Shown here one piece after another: positions 34,761 to 42,540 of a stretch of DNA of 64,000 nt. Numbering within the stretch: the stretch's first letter is position 1; each line of letters starts with the position of its first letter. This stretch comes from Yeosuana aromativorans. Its GTDB lineage: Bacteria > Bacteroidota > Bacteroidia > Flavobacteriales > Flavobacteriaceae. The notes under the pieces are model-generated. The model was given only the letters and a program-made list of their open reading frames with translations, made no database searches and was not told where the DNA came from. The stretch spans positions 372,001 to 436,000 of the forward strand of contig NZ_BMNR01000004.1 of NCBI RefSeq assembly GCF_014646655.1, in the 5' to 3' direction. The position numbers and the translations under genes were made by a program.

Positions 34761-35489
34761 TTGTCAAAGATAACACCTTATAAAAACAGCGATTTAGGCA
34801 AAAAAGAACAGGTTACCAAAATGTTCGATACCATTTCAGGAGACTATGACGGACTGAACCGAGTCATCTCCTTTGGAATAGATGTGAAATGGCGAAAAAA
34901 GGTAGTCAACCTTGTTGAAAAAACAAATCCTGAAACCATTTTGGATATTGCCACCGGCACAGGTGACTTGGCCATTGCCTTGGCAAAAACAAATGCCAAA
35001 AAGATTGTTGGCTTTGACATTAGCCCTGGCATGCTAGAGGTTGGAAAACAAAAAGTTCTTAAAAAAAATCTTCAAAATACGGTTGATATGGTCTTGGGCG
35101 ATTCTGAAGACATGCCTTTTGAAGATAACACCTTTGATGCCATTACCGTTGCTTTTGGGGTACGCAATTTTGAGACATTGGAAAAAGGGCTTTCAGAAAT
35201 TTTAAGGGTTTTAAAACCCAATGGAATTTTTGTTATTTTAGAAACCTCAGTCCCAACTAAAACACCTTACAAACAAGGCTATAAAGTGTACACAAAATAT
35301 CTATTGCCGCTCATTGGAAAGCTATTTTCAAAAGACAGAAGTGCTTACAGGTATTTAAGTGAATCGGCCTCTGTTTTTCCTTATGGTGAAACCCTAAACA
35401 ATATTTTACGTGAAATCGGGTTTATTAGTGTTAAAGATTTTCCGCAAACATTTGGAGTTGCCACAATCTACACATCAACTAAAAAATAA
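34761..35489 (+). CDS. menG: demethylmenaquinone methyltransferase (UbiE/MenG)
   Basis: A 242-residue SAM-dependent enzyme of the last step of menaquinone synthesis. Motifs: KMFDTISGDYDGLNRVISFG, the SAM-binding ILDIATGTGDLAIAL, and FGVRNFETLEKGLSEILRVLKPNG. The frame begins with TTG at 34761 (reads SKITPYKNSDLGKKEQ after the initiator), matching the expected N-terminus. The first ATG, at the MFDTISG site, would remove conserved residues. Menaquinone is the probable electron acceptor of the Nqr complex encoded upstream. porT follows after one base. Confidence 0.95.
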   Translation: MSKITPYKNSDLGKKEQVTKMFDTISGDYDGLNRVISFGIDVKWRKKVVNLVEKTNPETILDIATGTGDLAIALAKTNAKKIVGFDISPGMLEVGKQKVLKKNLQNTVDMVLGDSEDMPFEDNTFDAITVAFGVRNFETLEKGLSEILRVLKPNGIFVILETSVPTKTPYKQGYKVYTKYLLPLIGKLFSKDRSAYRYLSESASVFPYGETLNNILREIGFISVKDFPQTFGVATIYTSTKK

Positions 35490-35490
35490 T

Positions 35491-36219
35491 ATGAGGCAGG
35501 CGTTTTTTTTACTATCCTTTTTAATAGTGTTCCAAACTAGCCAAGCGCAACTTTTTACCAAAGAAAAAGTAACGTATGATGCCAATCAAGGCCGGGGTTC
35601 AACAGACCACAACTTATTGCGCTGGGGCTACTTTCTTGGTTTTGGTAATTACGATTTTAATTTTGATTACAATCAAGACAAAAAGGACATTTTAGTAAAA
35701 CGCAGTGTTGGTTTTAATGTGGGTTTAATTGGGAATTTACGCATCAATGACTATATTGATTTACGTTTTGAACCCGGATTACATATAACATCACGCGAAT
35801 TACATTACAGCCCCGATTATTTTGTTGGTGGCTCGTATAATGACAATGATTTAATCCGCGAAGTAAAATCGACCTATGTGCACTTTCCGTTATTGGTTAA
35901 ATTCTCCACTAAAAGAATCAATAATTTCAAACCCTTTGTTGTTGGTGGTTTTTCTACGGCCATAAACCTATCCAGCAATGAACATAATCCTGATGACAAT
36001 AGCAACGGCCAATTTAGAACCAAAAGCCATCCATTGTTCTATGAACTTGGTTTTGGTATTGATTTCTATTTATATAACTTTAAATTCACGCCGACTATCC
36101 GTGGGGTTTTTGGAATGAATGATGAGCTTGTCAGGGATAAAAATCCCAACAGTCCTTGGACAAGCAATATCAATAGCATGAAAACAAGAGCGGTGTTTAT
36201 TAATTTTACCTTTCAGTAA
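35491..36219 (+). CDS. porT: PorT/SprT family type IX secretion protein
   Basis: A 242-residue outer-membrane protein with signal peptide MRQAFFLLSFLIVFQTSQAQ and repeated amphipathic strands (LLRWGYFLGFGNYDFNFDY, YIDLRFEPGLHITSRE, FYELGFGIDFYLYNF). It ends with an aromatic residue pair (NFTFQ). The pattern and the position right after menG agree with my memory of PorT/SprT, a barrel needed for T9SS export and gliding in Flavobacterium. An in-frame ATG at 35410 lies inside menG and is not used. It ends two bases before the convergent methyltransferase. Confidence 0.85.
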   Translation: MRQAFFLLSFLIVFQTSQAQLFTKEKVTYDANQGRGSTDHNLLRWGYFLGFGNYDFNFDYNQDKKDILVKRSVGFNVGLIGNLRINDYIDLRFEPGLHITSRELHYSPDYFVGGSYNDNDLIREVKSTYVHFPLLVKFSTKRINNFKPFVVGGFSTAINLSSNEHNPDDNSNGQFRTKSHPLFYELGFGIDFYLYNFKFTPTIRGVFGMNDELVRDKNPNSPWTSNINSMKTRAVFINFTFQ

Positions 36220-36221
36220 AC

Positions 36222-36941
36222 TTAACGCCGCTTAAACTCACTCAATACAATGGCAGCAGCAGTAGCCACGTTCAAGCTTTCTGTTGTCTGTAAATCACCA
36301 AATCTGGGAATTGAAAGTTTTTCAGTTACAATACTTTCAATATTTTTAGAAATGCCATTGGCTTCATTTCCTAAAACAACAACTCCTGTTTCTGATAACT
36401 CCTTATTGAAGATATTGGTTCCGTCCATAAAAGTGCCATAAATAGGCTGTTTTACTTGTTTCAAAAAATCCTCCAAATCTAAATAGGTTACATTAACCCG
36501 TGTAATAGAGCCCATGGTAGCCTGAATCACTTTTGGATTGAAACAATCAACTGTTTCTTGGCTACAAACCAAATCGTTCACACCAAACCAATCGCATAAC
36601 CTGATAATGGTTCCTAAATTTCCCGGATCTCTCACATCATCTAGCGCTACAATTAATTTAGAGTGGTCAATAGGTTTTGGCCTTGGCACTTTAAAAATTG
36701 CCAAGGCTTTGTTAGGAGTCTTTAAAAAACTGATGCGCTTTAATTCGGCTTCAGAAATTAATGCTTCTTTTTTGGCATCAATATTGAACGGTTCTATGGC
36801 ATACAGCGTGTCAAGCTTAAAGTCAGATTGCAAAAACTCATGAATGGTTTTAGTACCTTCAACCACAAAAAGACCGTGTTGCAATCTGTATTTTTTTTGC
36901 TTTAAACTGGTAATTAATTTGATTTGATTTTTAGATAGCAT
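36222..36941 (-). CDS. SpoU/TrmH-family RNA 2'-O-methyltransferase
   Basis: A 239-residue SPOUT enzyme. The N-terminal substrate-binding part (KYRLQHGLFVVEGTKTI) matches the SpoU_sub_bind domain. The knot domain has motif 1 DPGNLGTIIRLCDWFG, motif 2 VVLGNEANGIS and motif 3 SIPRFGDLQTTESLNVATAAAI. It methylates ribose in rRNA or tRNA; the exact nucleotide cannot be assigned. It converges with porT, the stop codons being two bases apart. Confidence 0.93.
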   Translation of the reverse strand: MLSKNQIKLITSLKQKKYRLQHGLFVVEGTKTIHEFLQSDFKLDTLYAIEPFNIDAKKEALISEAELKRISFLKTPNKALAIFKVPRPKPIDHSKLIVALDDVRDPGNLGTIIRLCDWFGVNDLVCSQETVDCFNPKVIQATMGSITRVNVTYLDLEDFLKQVKQPIYGTFMDGTNIFNKELSETGVVVLGNEANGISKNIESIVTEKLSIPRFGDLQTTESLNVATAAAIVLSEFKRR

Positions 36942-37132
36942 CTAAGCGGTGTTGCATAATATTTTTTACGTTATAAAGAAAATGAAAAAATATTGTTTTG
37001 TTTCGTTCTGCGTTATTTATTTAAAAAATACGGAAAATATCCTTAAACAAATATTAATCAATATGAAATTTATAAACATATCAGGTTATTTGTATCCTTT
37101 AAAAAAAATTAAAATAAACACTTGAAATAATG

Positions 37133-37140
37133 TATTTTTG
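37133..37140 (+). promoter_or_regulatory. -7 box (TATTTTTG) for the Omp85 lipoprotein gene
   Basis: An exact TAnnTTTG match about 85 bases before the TTG start at 37226, leaving an AT-rich leader. Confidence 0.45.
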
Positions 37141-37225
37141 AACAAAGAATTACAGGGCAAACACAATTTAATTCATATTTTAACTTTAAATAAAAATAGA
37201 CCAAAAACAACAATCTTTACCTTAC

Positions 37226-39751
37226 TTGAAACTGACGCTTAACAACATATTAATTTTCACGCTGGCAACAGCTTTAATGTCTTCCTGTGATGCCGTAAAG
37301 CGTGTTCCAGAAGACAAATACCTGTTAACCAAAAACACGGTTTATGTTAACGACAAAAAAGACAAGAGCGAGACTATAAACAATCTATTATACCAAAAGC
37401 CTAACAGTAGAATATTAAATTTTCCGCTACGGCTAAACATCTACAATTTGGCACGTCCCAATATTGATTCCATAGTCAATGCCAATCTTGATAAAAACCC
37501 CCACAAAAGAGAGCATCTAGAATCATTTCTATCAAAAAAGCAATTGGATAAATATATAGACTCTCGCATAAGCTTTAATAACTGGCTAAAAAAAACTGGG
37601 GAAGCTCCCGTTATTGTTGATGAAGAACGAACCAAAAAATCCATAAAGCGTCTCAATGATTATTACATCAATAATGGCTGGTTTGATGTAGAATCCAATT
37701 ATTCTATAGACAAAAAAGACAACCAGAGAGCAACCATTGATTATCATGTAAAAACAGGTGTCCCTTTTATTATAGATTCCATTTCAAAACAGTACAGACC
37801 AACCGTGGTTGATTCGCTGTACAGATTGGGTCAAAAAAATTCATTTATAAAACGAAACGAACAATACAAAACCGTTAATTTTCAATTAGAACGCGAGCGC
37901 ATTACAAGTGACTTGCGCAATAAAGGCATCTATCATTTCAATCAAGATTATGTCGCGTTTGAAATTGACACGGTAAACACCAATAAAAAAGTAAATGTTG
38001 ATGTTCAAATTCAAGACAGGGCCATCAGGACTCAAGACTCCATTAGAAGAGAACCCTTCAAGATTTACAACATCAAGGATGTCAACATTTATACCAATGG
38101 CACTTTTGAAAAAAGAGATGTTACCAGAACGGATTCCATAAATTATGATGGCTACACCATTTATAGCATAGGAAAAATGAGATTTAGACCAAAAGCTTTG
38201 ACCGATGCCATTTTTATAACTCCAAAAAAGATTTTTAGGGATATTGACAGAACCCGTTCTTATAGATATTTAAGTGAGCTGCGAACTTTTAAATACCCAG
38301 ATATAAACTATATAGAAAACCCTGACTCAACCCTCACGACCAATATTTTTTTAACACCTCTCAAAAAATTCAGTTTAGGCTTCAGTACTGAAGTATCACA
38401 AAGCAACATTCAAACTATTGGTTTGTCCATCAACCCAAGTTTACTGATCAGGAATATTTTTAGGGGTGCTGAAACACTGGAAATTTCGGGGTTTGGTTCA
38501 ATTGGCGCTTCAAAAGACGCCTCCAATAAATCCAATAATCAATTTTTTGACATCAATGAAATTGGTGTTAATTTTAAATTAACCATTCCAAGGTTGTTTT
38601 CACCATTTAACACCGATAAGATTGTACCAAAGTACATGTCTCCCAGTACGCACATAAACTTGTCAACAACCAGTCAAACTAACATTGGTTTGGACAAGCA
38701 AACCTTTAGCGGAACGTTTAATTACAAATGGAGTCCTTCAAGAAATATTACTAACAGATTGGATTTATTCAATGTTCAATATGTAAGGAACCTAAACGTG
38801 GGAAACTATTTTGGCGTGTACCAAAACTCTTTTAAAACTCTCAATGACATAGCGCTTTCATTAAATTACAATAATGGAGAGGATTTAAAATATCCTGAAC
38901 AGACGGATGCCTTTATTAGCGATGTTCTAAACAACAATACCTCACTAAACCCCAATGATGCAAACTATAAAACTGTCTCTGGTATTGATGAGCGCAAACG
39001 CCGCTTAACTGAAAACAATTTAATTTTCTCCTCTAGTTTTGGTTTGGTTGAAGATACCAGACAAAATCTATATGATGAAGACTTTTCCATATTCAGGGTT
39101 AAATTAGAGTTGGCGGGAAACCTACTTGCCAATACATCCAAACTTTTGGGATTGACAAAAGATGAAAGTAATCGCTACCAATTATTTAACGTGGCCTTTT
39201 CGCAATATGCCAAAACTGAAATTGATTTTATCAAACATTGGGATTTAGGCAAAAAAAATGTGTTGGCCGTAAGAAGTTATGCAGGTATTGCCATTCCGTA
39301 TGGCAACTCAACCAGTATTCCGTTTTCAAAAAGTTTCTTTGCTGGTGGTGCTAATGACAATCGCGCTTGGACAGCTTATAGCTTGGGCCCAGGAAGTTCA
39401 AAGACATCCAATGAATTTAACGAAGCCAACTTTAAATTGGCTTTTAGTGTTGAACAGCGTTTCAATCTGTTTGAAGACTTAAACGGTGCCATTTTTGTTG
39501 ATGCCGGTAATATTTGGAATGTGCTTGATGAAGTAAAAGACAAAAATGCAGTATTCTCTGGTTTTAACTCGCTTAAAGACATCGCTGTTGGCTCTGGTTT
39601 TGGTCTGCGTTATGACTTTAGTTTTTTTGTGTTCCGCTTTGATATCGGTTTTAAAACATATAATCCGTTTTACCAAAATCAAAACCGTTGGTTTACTGAT
39701 TATAATTTTGGAAACGCCGTTTACAATATCGGTATAAACTATCCTTTCTAA
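37226..39751 (+). CDS. Omp85 (BamA/TamA-like) outer-membrane lipoprotein
   Basis: An 841-residue protein. The start is TTG at 37226, needed to complete a lipoprotein signal ending at Cys21 (LMSSCDAVKRVPEDKYLL). A periplasmic part of about 380 residues has POTRA-like segments (RLNDYYINNGWFDVES, ERERITSDLRNKGIYHFNQDY). The C-terminal half is a 16-strand-type barrel with GGANDNRAWTAYSLGPGS, an equivalent of the conserved lid-loop motif, and ends FNYPF-like (YNIGINYPF). It is probably a TamA-type assembly factor; being a lipoprotein distinguishes it from BamA. Confidence 0.88.
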   Translation: MKLTLNNILIFTLATALMSSCDAVKRVPEDKYLLTKNTVYVNDKKDKSETINNLLYQKPNSRILNFPLRLNIYNLARPNIDSIVNANLDKNPHKREHLESFLSKKQLDKYIDSRISFNNWLKKTGEAPVIVDEERTKKSIKRLNDYYINNGWFDVESNYSIDKKDNQRATIDYHVKTGVPFIIDSISKQYRPTVVDSLYRLGQKNSFIKRNEQYKTVNFQLERERITSDLRNKGIYHFNQDYVAFEIDTVNTNKKVNVDVQIQDRAIRTQDSIRREPFKIYNIKDVNIYTNGTFEKRDVTRTDSINYDGYTIYSIGKMRFRPKALTDAIFITPKKIFRDIDRTRSYRYLSELRTFKYPDINYIENPDSTLTTNIFLTPLKKFSLGFSTEVSQSNIQTIGLSINPSLLIRNIFRGAETLEISGFGSIGASKDASNKSNNQFFDINEIGVNFKLTIPRLFSPFNTDKIVPKYMSPSTHINLSTTSQTNIGLDKQTFSGTFNYKWSPSRNITNRLDLFNVQYVRNLNVGNYFGVYQNSFKTLNDIALSLNYNNGEDLKYPEQTDAFISDVLNNNTSLNPNDANYKTVSGIDERKRRLTENNLIFSSSFGLVEDTRQNLYDEDFSIFRVKLELAGNLLANTSKLLGLTKDESNRYQLFNVAFSQYAKTEIDFIKHWDLGKKNVLAVRSYAGIAIPYGNSTSIPFSKSFFAGGANDNRAWTAYSLGPGSSKTSNEFNEANFKLAFSVEQRFNLFEDLNGAIFVDAGNIWNVLDEVKDKNAVFSGFNSLKDIAVGSGFGLRYDFSFFVFRFDIGFKTYNPFYQNQNRWFTDYNFGNAVYNIGINYPF

Positions 39752-39842
39752 ATAGCCGTTTATTCAATTAACACTATAACGTTTTAGTACTATTTTCCAT
39801 GTTTCAAACTCCAAAAACACAGCTATATAATTAAAATTTCAT

Positions 39843-39850
39843 TACTTTTG
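39843..39850 (+). promoter_or_regulatory. -7 box (TACTTTTG) for fbaA
   Basis: An exact TAnnTTTG match, 33 bases before the fbaA ATG. Confidence 0.6.
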
Positions 39851-39883
39851 GAGTGTTAAAAAATATAAACTAAATCAAATAAA

Positions 39884-40951
39884 ATGGGACACAACATAAA
39901 ACCTGGAGTTGCAACAGGCAGAGAAGTTCAAGCTATTTTTAAACTAGCCAAAGAAAAAGGATTTGCTTTACCAGCAGTAAACGTTATTGGTTCTGATACC
40001 ATTAATGGCGTATTGGAAACAGCAGCCGCTTTAAATGCGCCTGTAATCATTCAATTCTCTAATGGAGGCGCACAGTTCAACGCTGGAAAAGGGTTAAATA
40101 ATGATAACCAAAAAGCAGCCGTTGCAGGTGCTATTGCAGGTGCTAAACATGTGCATACACTATCTGAAGCGTATGGTGTTCCCGTAATTTTACATACAGA
40201 CCATTGTGCAAAAAAATTATTGCCATGGATTGACGGATTGCTTGATGCCAGCGAAAAGCATTTTGCTGAAACCGGAAAGCCACTGTACAGTTCACATATG
40301 ATTGACCTGTCTGAAGAACCCATTGAAGAAAACATTGCACTTTGCAAAACATACCTAGAGCGTATGAGCAAAATGGGCATGACCCTAGAAATAGAATTAG
40401 GTATTACCGGTGGTGAAGAGGATGGTGTAGACAACAGCGATGTTGATGATTCAAAACTATACACGCAACCAGAAGAAGTGGCTTATGCTTATGAAGAATT
40501 AAGCAAAGTAAGTGACCAATTCACTATTGCTGCCGCTTTTGGAAATGTTCATGGTGTTTACAAACCAGGTAATGTTAAATTAACACCCAAGATCTTAAAA
40601 AACTCCCAAGACTATATTTCAAAAAAATACGGTGTTGGCCATAATCATATTGATTTCGTATTCCACGGCGGATCTGGTTCTACTGTAGAAGAAATCCGTG
40701 AAGGCATCAGTTATGGTGTGGTAAAAATGAATATTGATACCGATATGCAATATGCCTTTATGAGCGGTATTCGTGACTACATGAAGAAAAACGAAGCTTA
40801 TTTACAATCCCAAATAGGCAACCCAGAAGGAGACGACTCACCCAACAAAAAATATTATGATCCTCGCGTATGGTTGCGTGCTGGTGAGGTTACTTTTGTA
40901 GAGCGCTTAAAAAAGGCCTTTGAAGACCTTAATAATATCAATACCCTATAA
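39884..40951 (+). CDS. fbaA: class II fructose-bisphosphate aldolase
   Basis: A 355-residue zinc-dependent aldolase of glycolysis and gluconeogenesis. Metal and catalytic segments: VILHTDHCAKKLLPWIDG (zinc His and catalytic Asp), SHMIDLSEEPIEENI, EIELGITGGEEDGVDN, FGNVHGVYKPGNVKL and DFVFHGGSGSTVEEI, with the phosphate-binding VKMNIDTDMQYAF. The length is typical of class IIA enzymes. It is a single gene with its own promoter box and two strong stem-loops downstream. Confidence 0.97.
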   Translation: MGHNIKPGVATGREVQAIFKLAKEKGFALPAVNVIGSDTINGVLETAAALNAPVIIQFSNGGAQFNAGKGLNNDNQKAAVAGAIAGAKHVHTLSEAYGVPVILHTDHCAKKLLPWIDGLLDASEKHFAETGKPLYSSHMIDLSEEPIEENIALCKTYLERMSKMGMTLEIELGITGGEEDGVDNSDVDDSKLYTQPEEVAYAYEELSKVSDQFTIAAAFGNVHGVYKPGNVKLTPKILKNSQDYISKKYGVGHNHIDFVFHGGSGSTVEEIREGISYGVVKMNIDTDMQYAFMSGIRDYMKKNEAYLQSQIGNPEGDDSPNKKYYDPRVWLRAGEVTFVERLKKAFEDLNNINTL

Positions 40952-40967
40952 TAATTTCCTTGGCGTT

Positions 40968-41001
40968 ACCACAAAATTAAAAAAAGGTTTAATTTTGTGG
41001 T
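40968..41001. other. 13-bp perfect stem-loop after fbaA
   Basis: Arms at 40968-40980 and 40989-41001 pair without mismatch (ACCACAAAATTAA and its complement) around an 8-base loop. No T-run follows, so it is not a classical terminator; it may protect the fbaA mRNA end. Confidence 0.6.
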
Positions 41002-41020
41002 CAGGCTTTACACTTTATCT

Positions 41021-41055
41021 TTATAAATGGAGCTAACAACTAGCTCCATTTATAA
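41021..41055. other. 15-bp perfect stem-loop before accD
   Basis: Arms at 41021-41035 and 41041-41055 (TTATAAATGGAGCTA and its complement) pair perfectly around loop ACAAC. It lies 74 bases before the accD ATG. It has no T-run. It could be an mRNA-end structure for fbaA or a leader structure for accD. Confidence 0.6.
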
Positions 41056-41128
41056 AGGATATCGTTACAATCCTTAACGCAAATCGATTGATAATAGCTA
41101 CAGTCGATAATCTAAAATCTAGAATACT

Positions 41129-41986
41129 ATGTCTTGGTTTAAAAGAAAAACAAAAGGAATTACTACTACCACACAGGATAAAAAAGACACTCCCAGAGGA
41201 TTATGGTACAAATCCCCAACTGGAAAAATTGTTGATGCTGAAGAACTTGAGAAAAACTTTTACGTAAGTCCAGAAGACGGTTATCATGTTCGTATTGGCA
41301 GTAAGGAATATTTTGAAATCCTTTTTGATGACAATAAATTTAAGGAGTTGGATGCCAATTTGGAATCAAAAGACCCTCTAAAATTTGAGGATACCAAAAA
41401 ATATCCTGAGCGTTTAAAAGCGGCACAAGAAAAAACAAAGTTAAAGGATGCTGTTAGATGTGCCGTTGGCAAATCTAAAGGAAAAGATTTGGTTGTTGCC
41501 TGTATGGATTTTGCTTTTATAGGCGGTTCCATGGGTAGTGTTGTAGGTGAAAAAATTGTACGTGCAGCAGATTATGCCCTAAAAAAGAAAATCCCTTTCA
41601 TGATTATTTCAAAATCTGGAGGAGCCCGAATGATGGAAGCGGCCCTGTCACTTATGCAATTGGCAAAAACCTCAGTAAAACTGGCGCAATTAGCCGATGC
41701 CGGTATCCCATACATATCATTATGCACTGATCCAACAACTGGAGGAACAACGGCATCATTTGCCATGTTAGGCGATATTAATATTGCTGAACCAGGCGCT
41801 TTGATTGGTTTTGCAGGACCACGTGTGGTAAAAGACACAACTGGTCAAGATTTGCCAGAAGGATTCCAAACATCTGAGTTTTTGTTGGAGCATGGCTTTT
41901 TAGACTTTATTGTTTTAAGAAAAGAACTTAAAAAGAGAGTCAATCAATATATCGATTTAATAACTAATCAGCCTTTAAGAGCATAA
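41129..41986 (+). CDS. accD: acetyl-CoA carboxylase carboxyltransferase subunit beta
   Basis: A 285-residue cytoplasmic subunit that with AccA transfers CO2 from biotin to acetyl-CoA to form malonyl-CoA. The carboxyltransferase core is clear: [54 protein letters not shown], and [32 protein letters not shown]. The N-terminal zinc ribbon of the Escherichia coli protein, with four Cys, is preserved in length and surrounding residues. However, its cysteine sites read SPTGK and VSPEDG, so no zinc can be bound there. Confidence 0.96.
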   Translation: MSWFKRKTKGITTTTQDKKDTPRGLWYKSPTGKIVDAEELEKNFYVSPEDGYHVRIGSKEYFEILFDDNKFKELDANLESKDPLKFEDTKKYPERLKAAQEKTKLKDAVRCAVGKSKGKDLVVACMDFAFIGGSMGSVVGEKIVRAADYALKKKIPFMIISKSGGARMMEAALSLMQLAKTSVKLAQLADAGIPYISLCTDPTTGGTTASFAMLGDINIAEPGALIGFAGPRVVKDTTGQDLPEGFQTSEFLLEHGFLDFIVLRKELKKRVNQYIDLITNQPLRA

Positions 41987-42051
41987 AAATGTAGTTATTT
42001 TTCAATTTATATTTATTTTTATCAAAACAACTGTAAATCATTAATTATTAC

Positions 42052-42059
42052 TATATTTG
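42052..42059 (+). promoter_or_regulatory. -7 box (TATATTTG) for rpsO
   Basis: An exact TAnnTTTG match. Transcription would begin near 42065, at the base of the leader hairpin. Confidence 0.6.
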
Positions 42060-42063
42060 CCGC

Positions 42064-42082
42064 TCGAAAGAAAACCTTTCGA
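42064..42082 (+). promoter_or_regulatory. hairpin in the rpsO leader
   Basis: TCGAAAG (42064-42070) pairs perfectly with CTTTCGA (42076-42082) around AAAAC. It sits at the expected 5' end of the rpsO message, 32 bases before the ATG. Several bacteria autoregulate S15 through leader structures that the protein binds; whether this is one is unproven. Confidence 0.5.
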
Positions 42083-42113
42083 ATACATAAAAATCATTTA
42101 CAATAATATTAGC

Positions 42114-42383
42114 ATGTATTTAACAAAAGAAATTAAAGAAGAAATCTTCGCAAAACACGGTAAAGGAAAGAACGATACTGGTACTGCTGAAGCTCAAATT
42201 GCGTTATTTACGCACAGAATCAATCACTTAACGGAGCACTTAAAAAACAATCGTAAAGATTTTAATACAGAGCGTTCATTGGTAAAATTAGTAGGTAAAC
42301 GAAGAGCCTTACTTGACTATCTAACCAAAAAAGATATCTTAAGATATCGTGCCATAGTGAAAGAATTAGGATTAAGAAAATAA
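42114..42383 (+). CDS. rpsO: 30S ribosomal protein S15
   Basis: An 89-residue protein, the standard length for S15. It begins MYLTKEIKEEIFAKHGKGKND and contains TGTAEAQIALFTHRINHLTEHL and the rRNA-binding KLVGKRRALLDYLTKKD. The ATG at 42114 is chosen; the frame is open back to 42057, but that lies inside the promoter box. S15 binds the central domain of 16S rRNA. A terminator follows after three bases; pnp lies downstream, as in many bacteria. Confidence 0.97.
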   Translation: MYLTKEIKEEIFAKHGKGKNDTGTAEAQIALFTHRINHLTEHLKNNRKDFNTERSLVKLVGKRRALLDYLTKKDILRYRAIVKELGLRK

Positions 42384-42385
42384 TA

Positions 42386-42413
42386 AAAAGAGGCTTTATG
42401 CCTCTTTTTTGTT
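42386..42413 (+). terminator. terminator between rpsO and pnp
   Basis: A perfect 10-bp stem, AAAAAGAGGC / GCCTCTTTTT, with loop TTTAT, followed by further T. It separates rpsO from pnp. Confidence 0.85.
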
Positions 42414-42471
42414 TGAAATACAACTCTGTGCAAGAGTATAAACTACACGAAATAAGAAGCTTATTATAGTT

Positions 42472-42526
42472 TTTCATTGGTCACACACTACTACTACTAC
42501 TACAACACAACGACCATTGTTTAATT
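42472..42526 (+). promoter_or_regulatory. pnp leader: inverted repeat enclosing a (CTA)5 tract
   Basis: CATTGGTC (starting near 42475) and GACCATTG (about 42512-42519) are complementary with one mismatch. They enclose the simple repeat (CTA)5 at 42488-42503. The loop is almost free of G and therefore unstructured. No clear -7 box is visible. In enterobacteria PNPase controls its own leader after RNase III cutting; a similar role here is inference. Confidence 0.4.
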
Positions 42527-42540
42527 AGAATTAAAAAATT

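Noticed and set aside
42487-42503. CTA repeat considered as a CRISPR or tandem-array fragment
   Set aside because: It is a simple trinucleotide run of about five units, without spacers.
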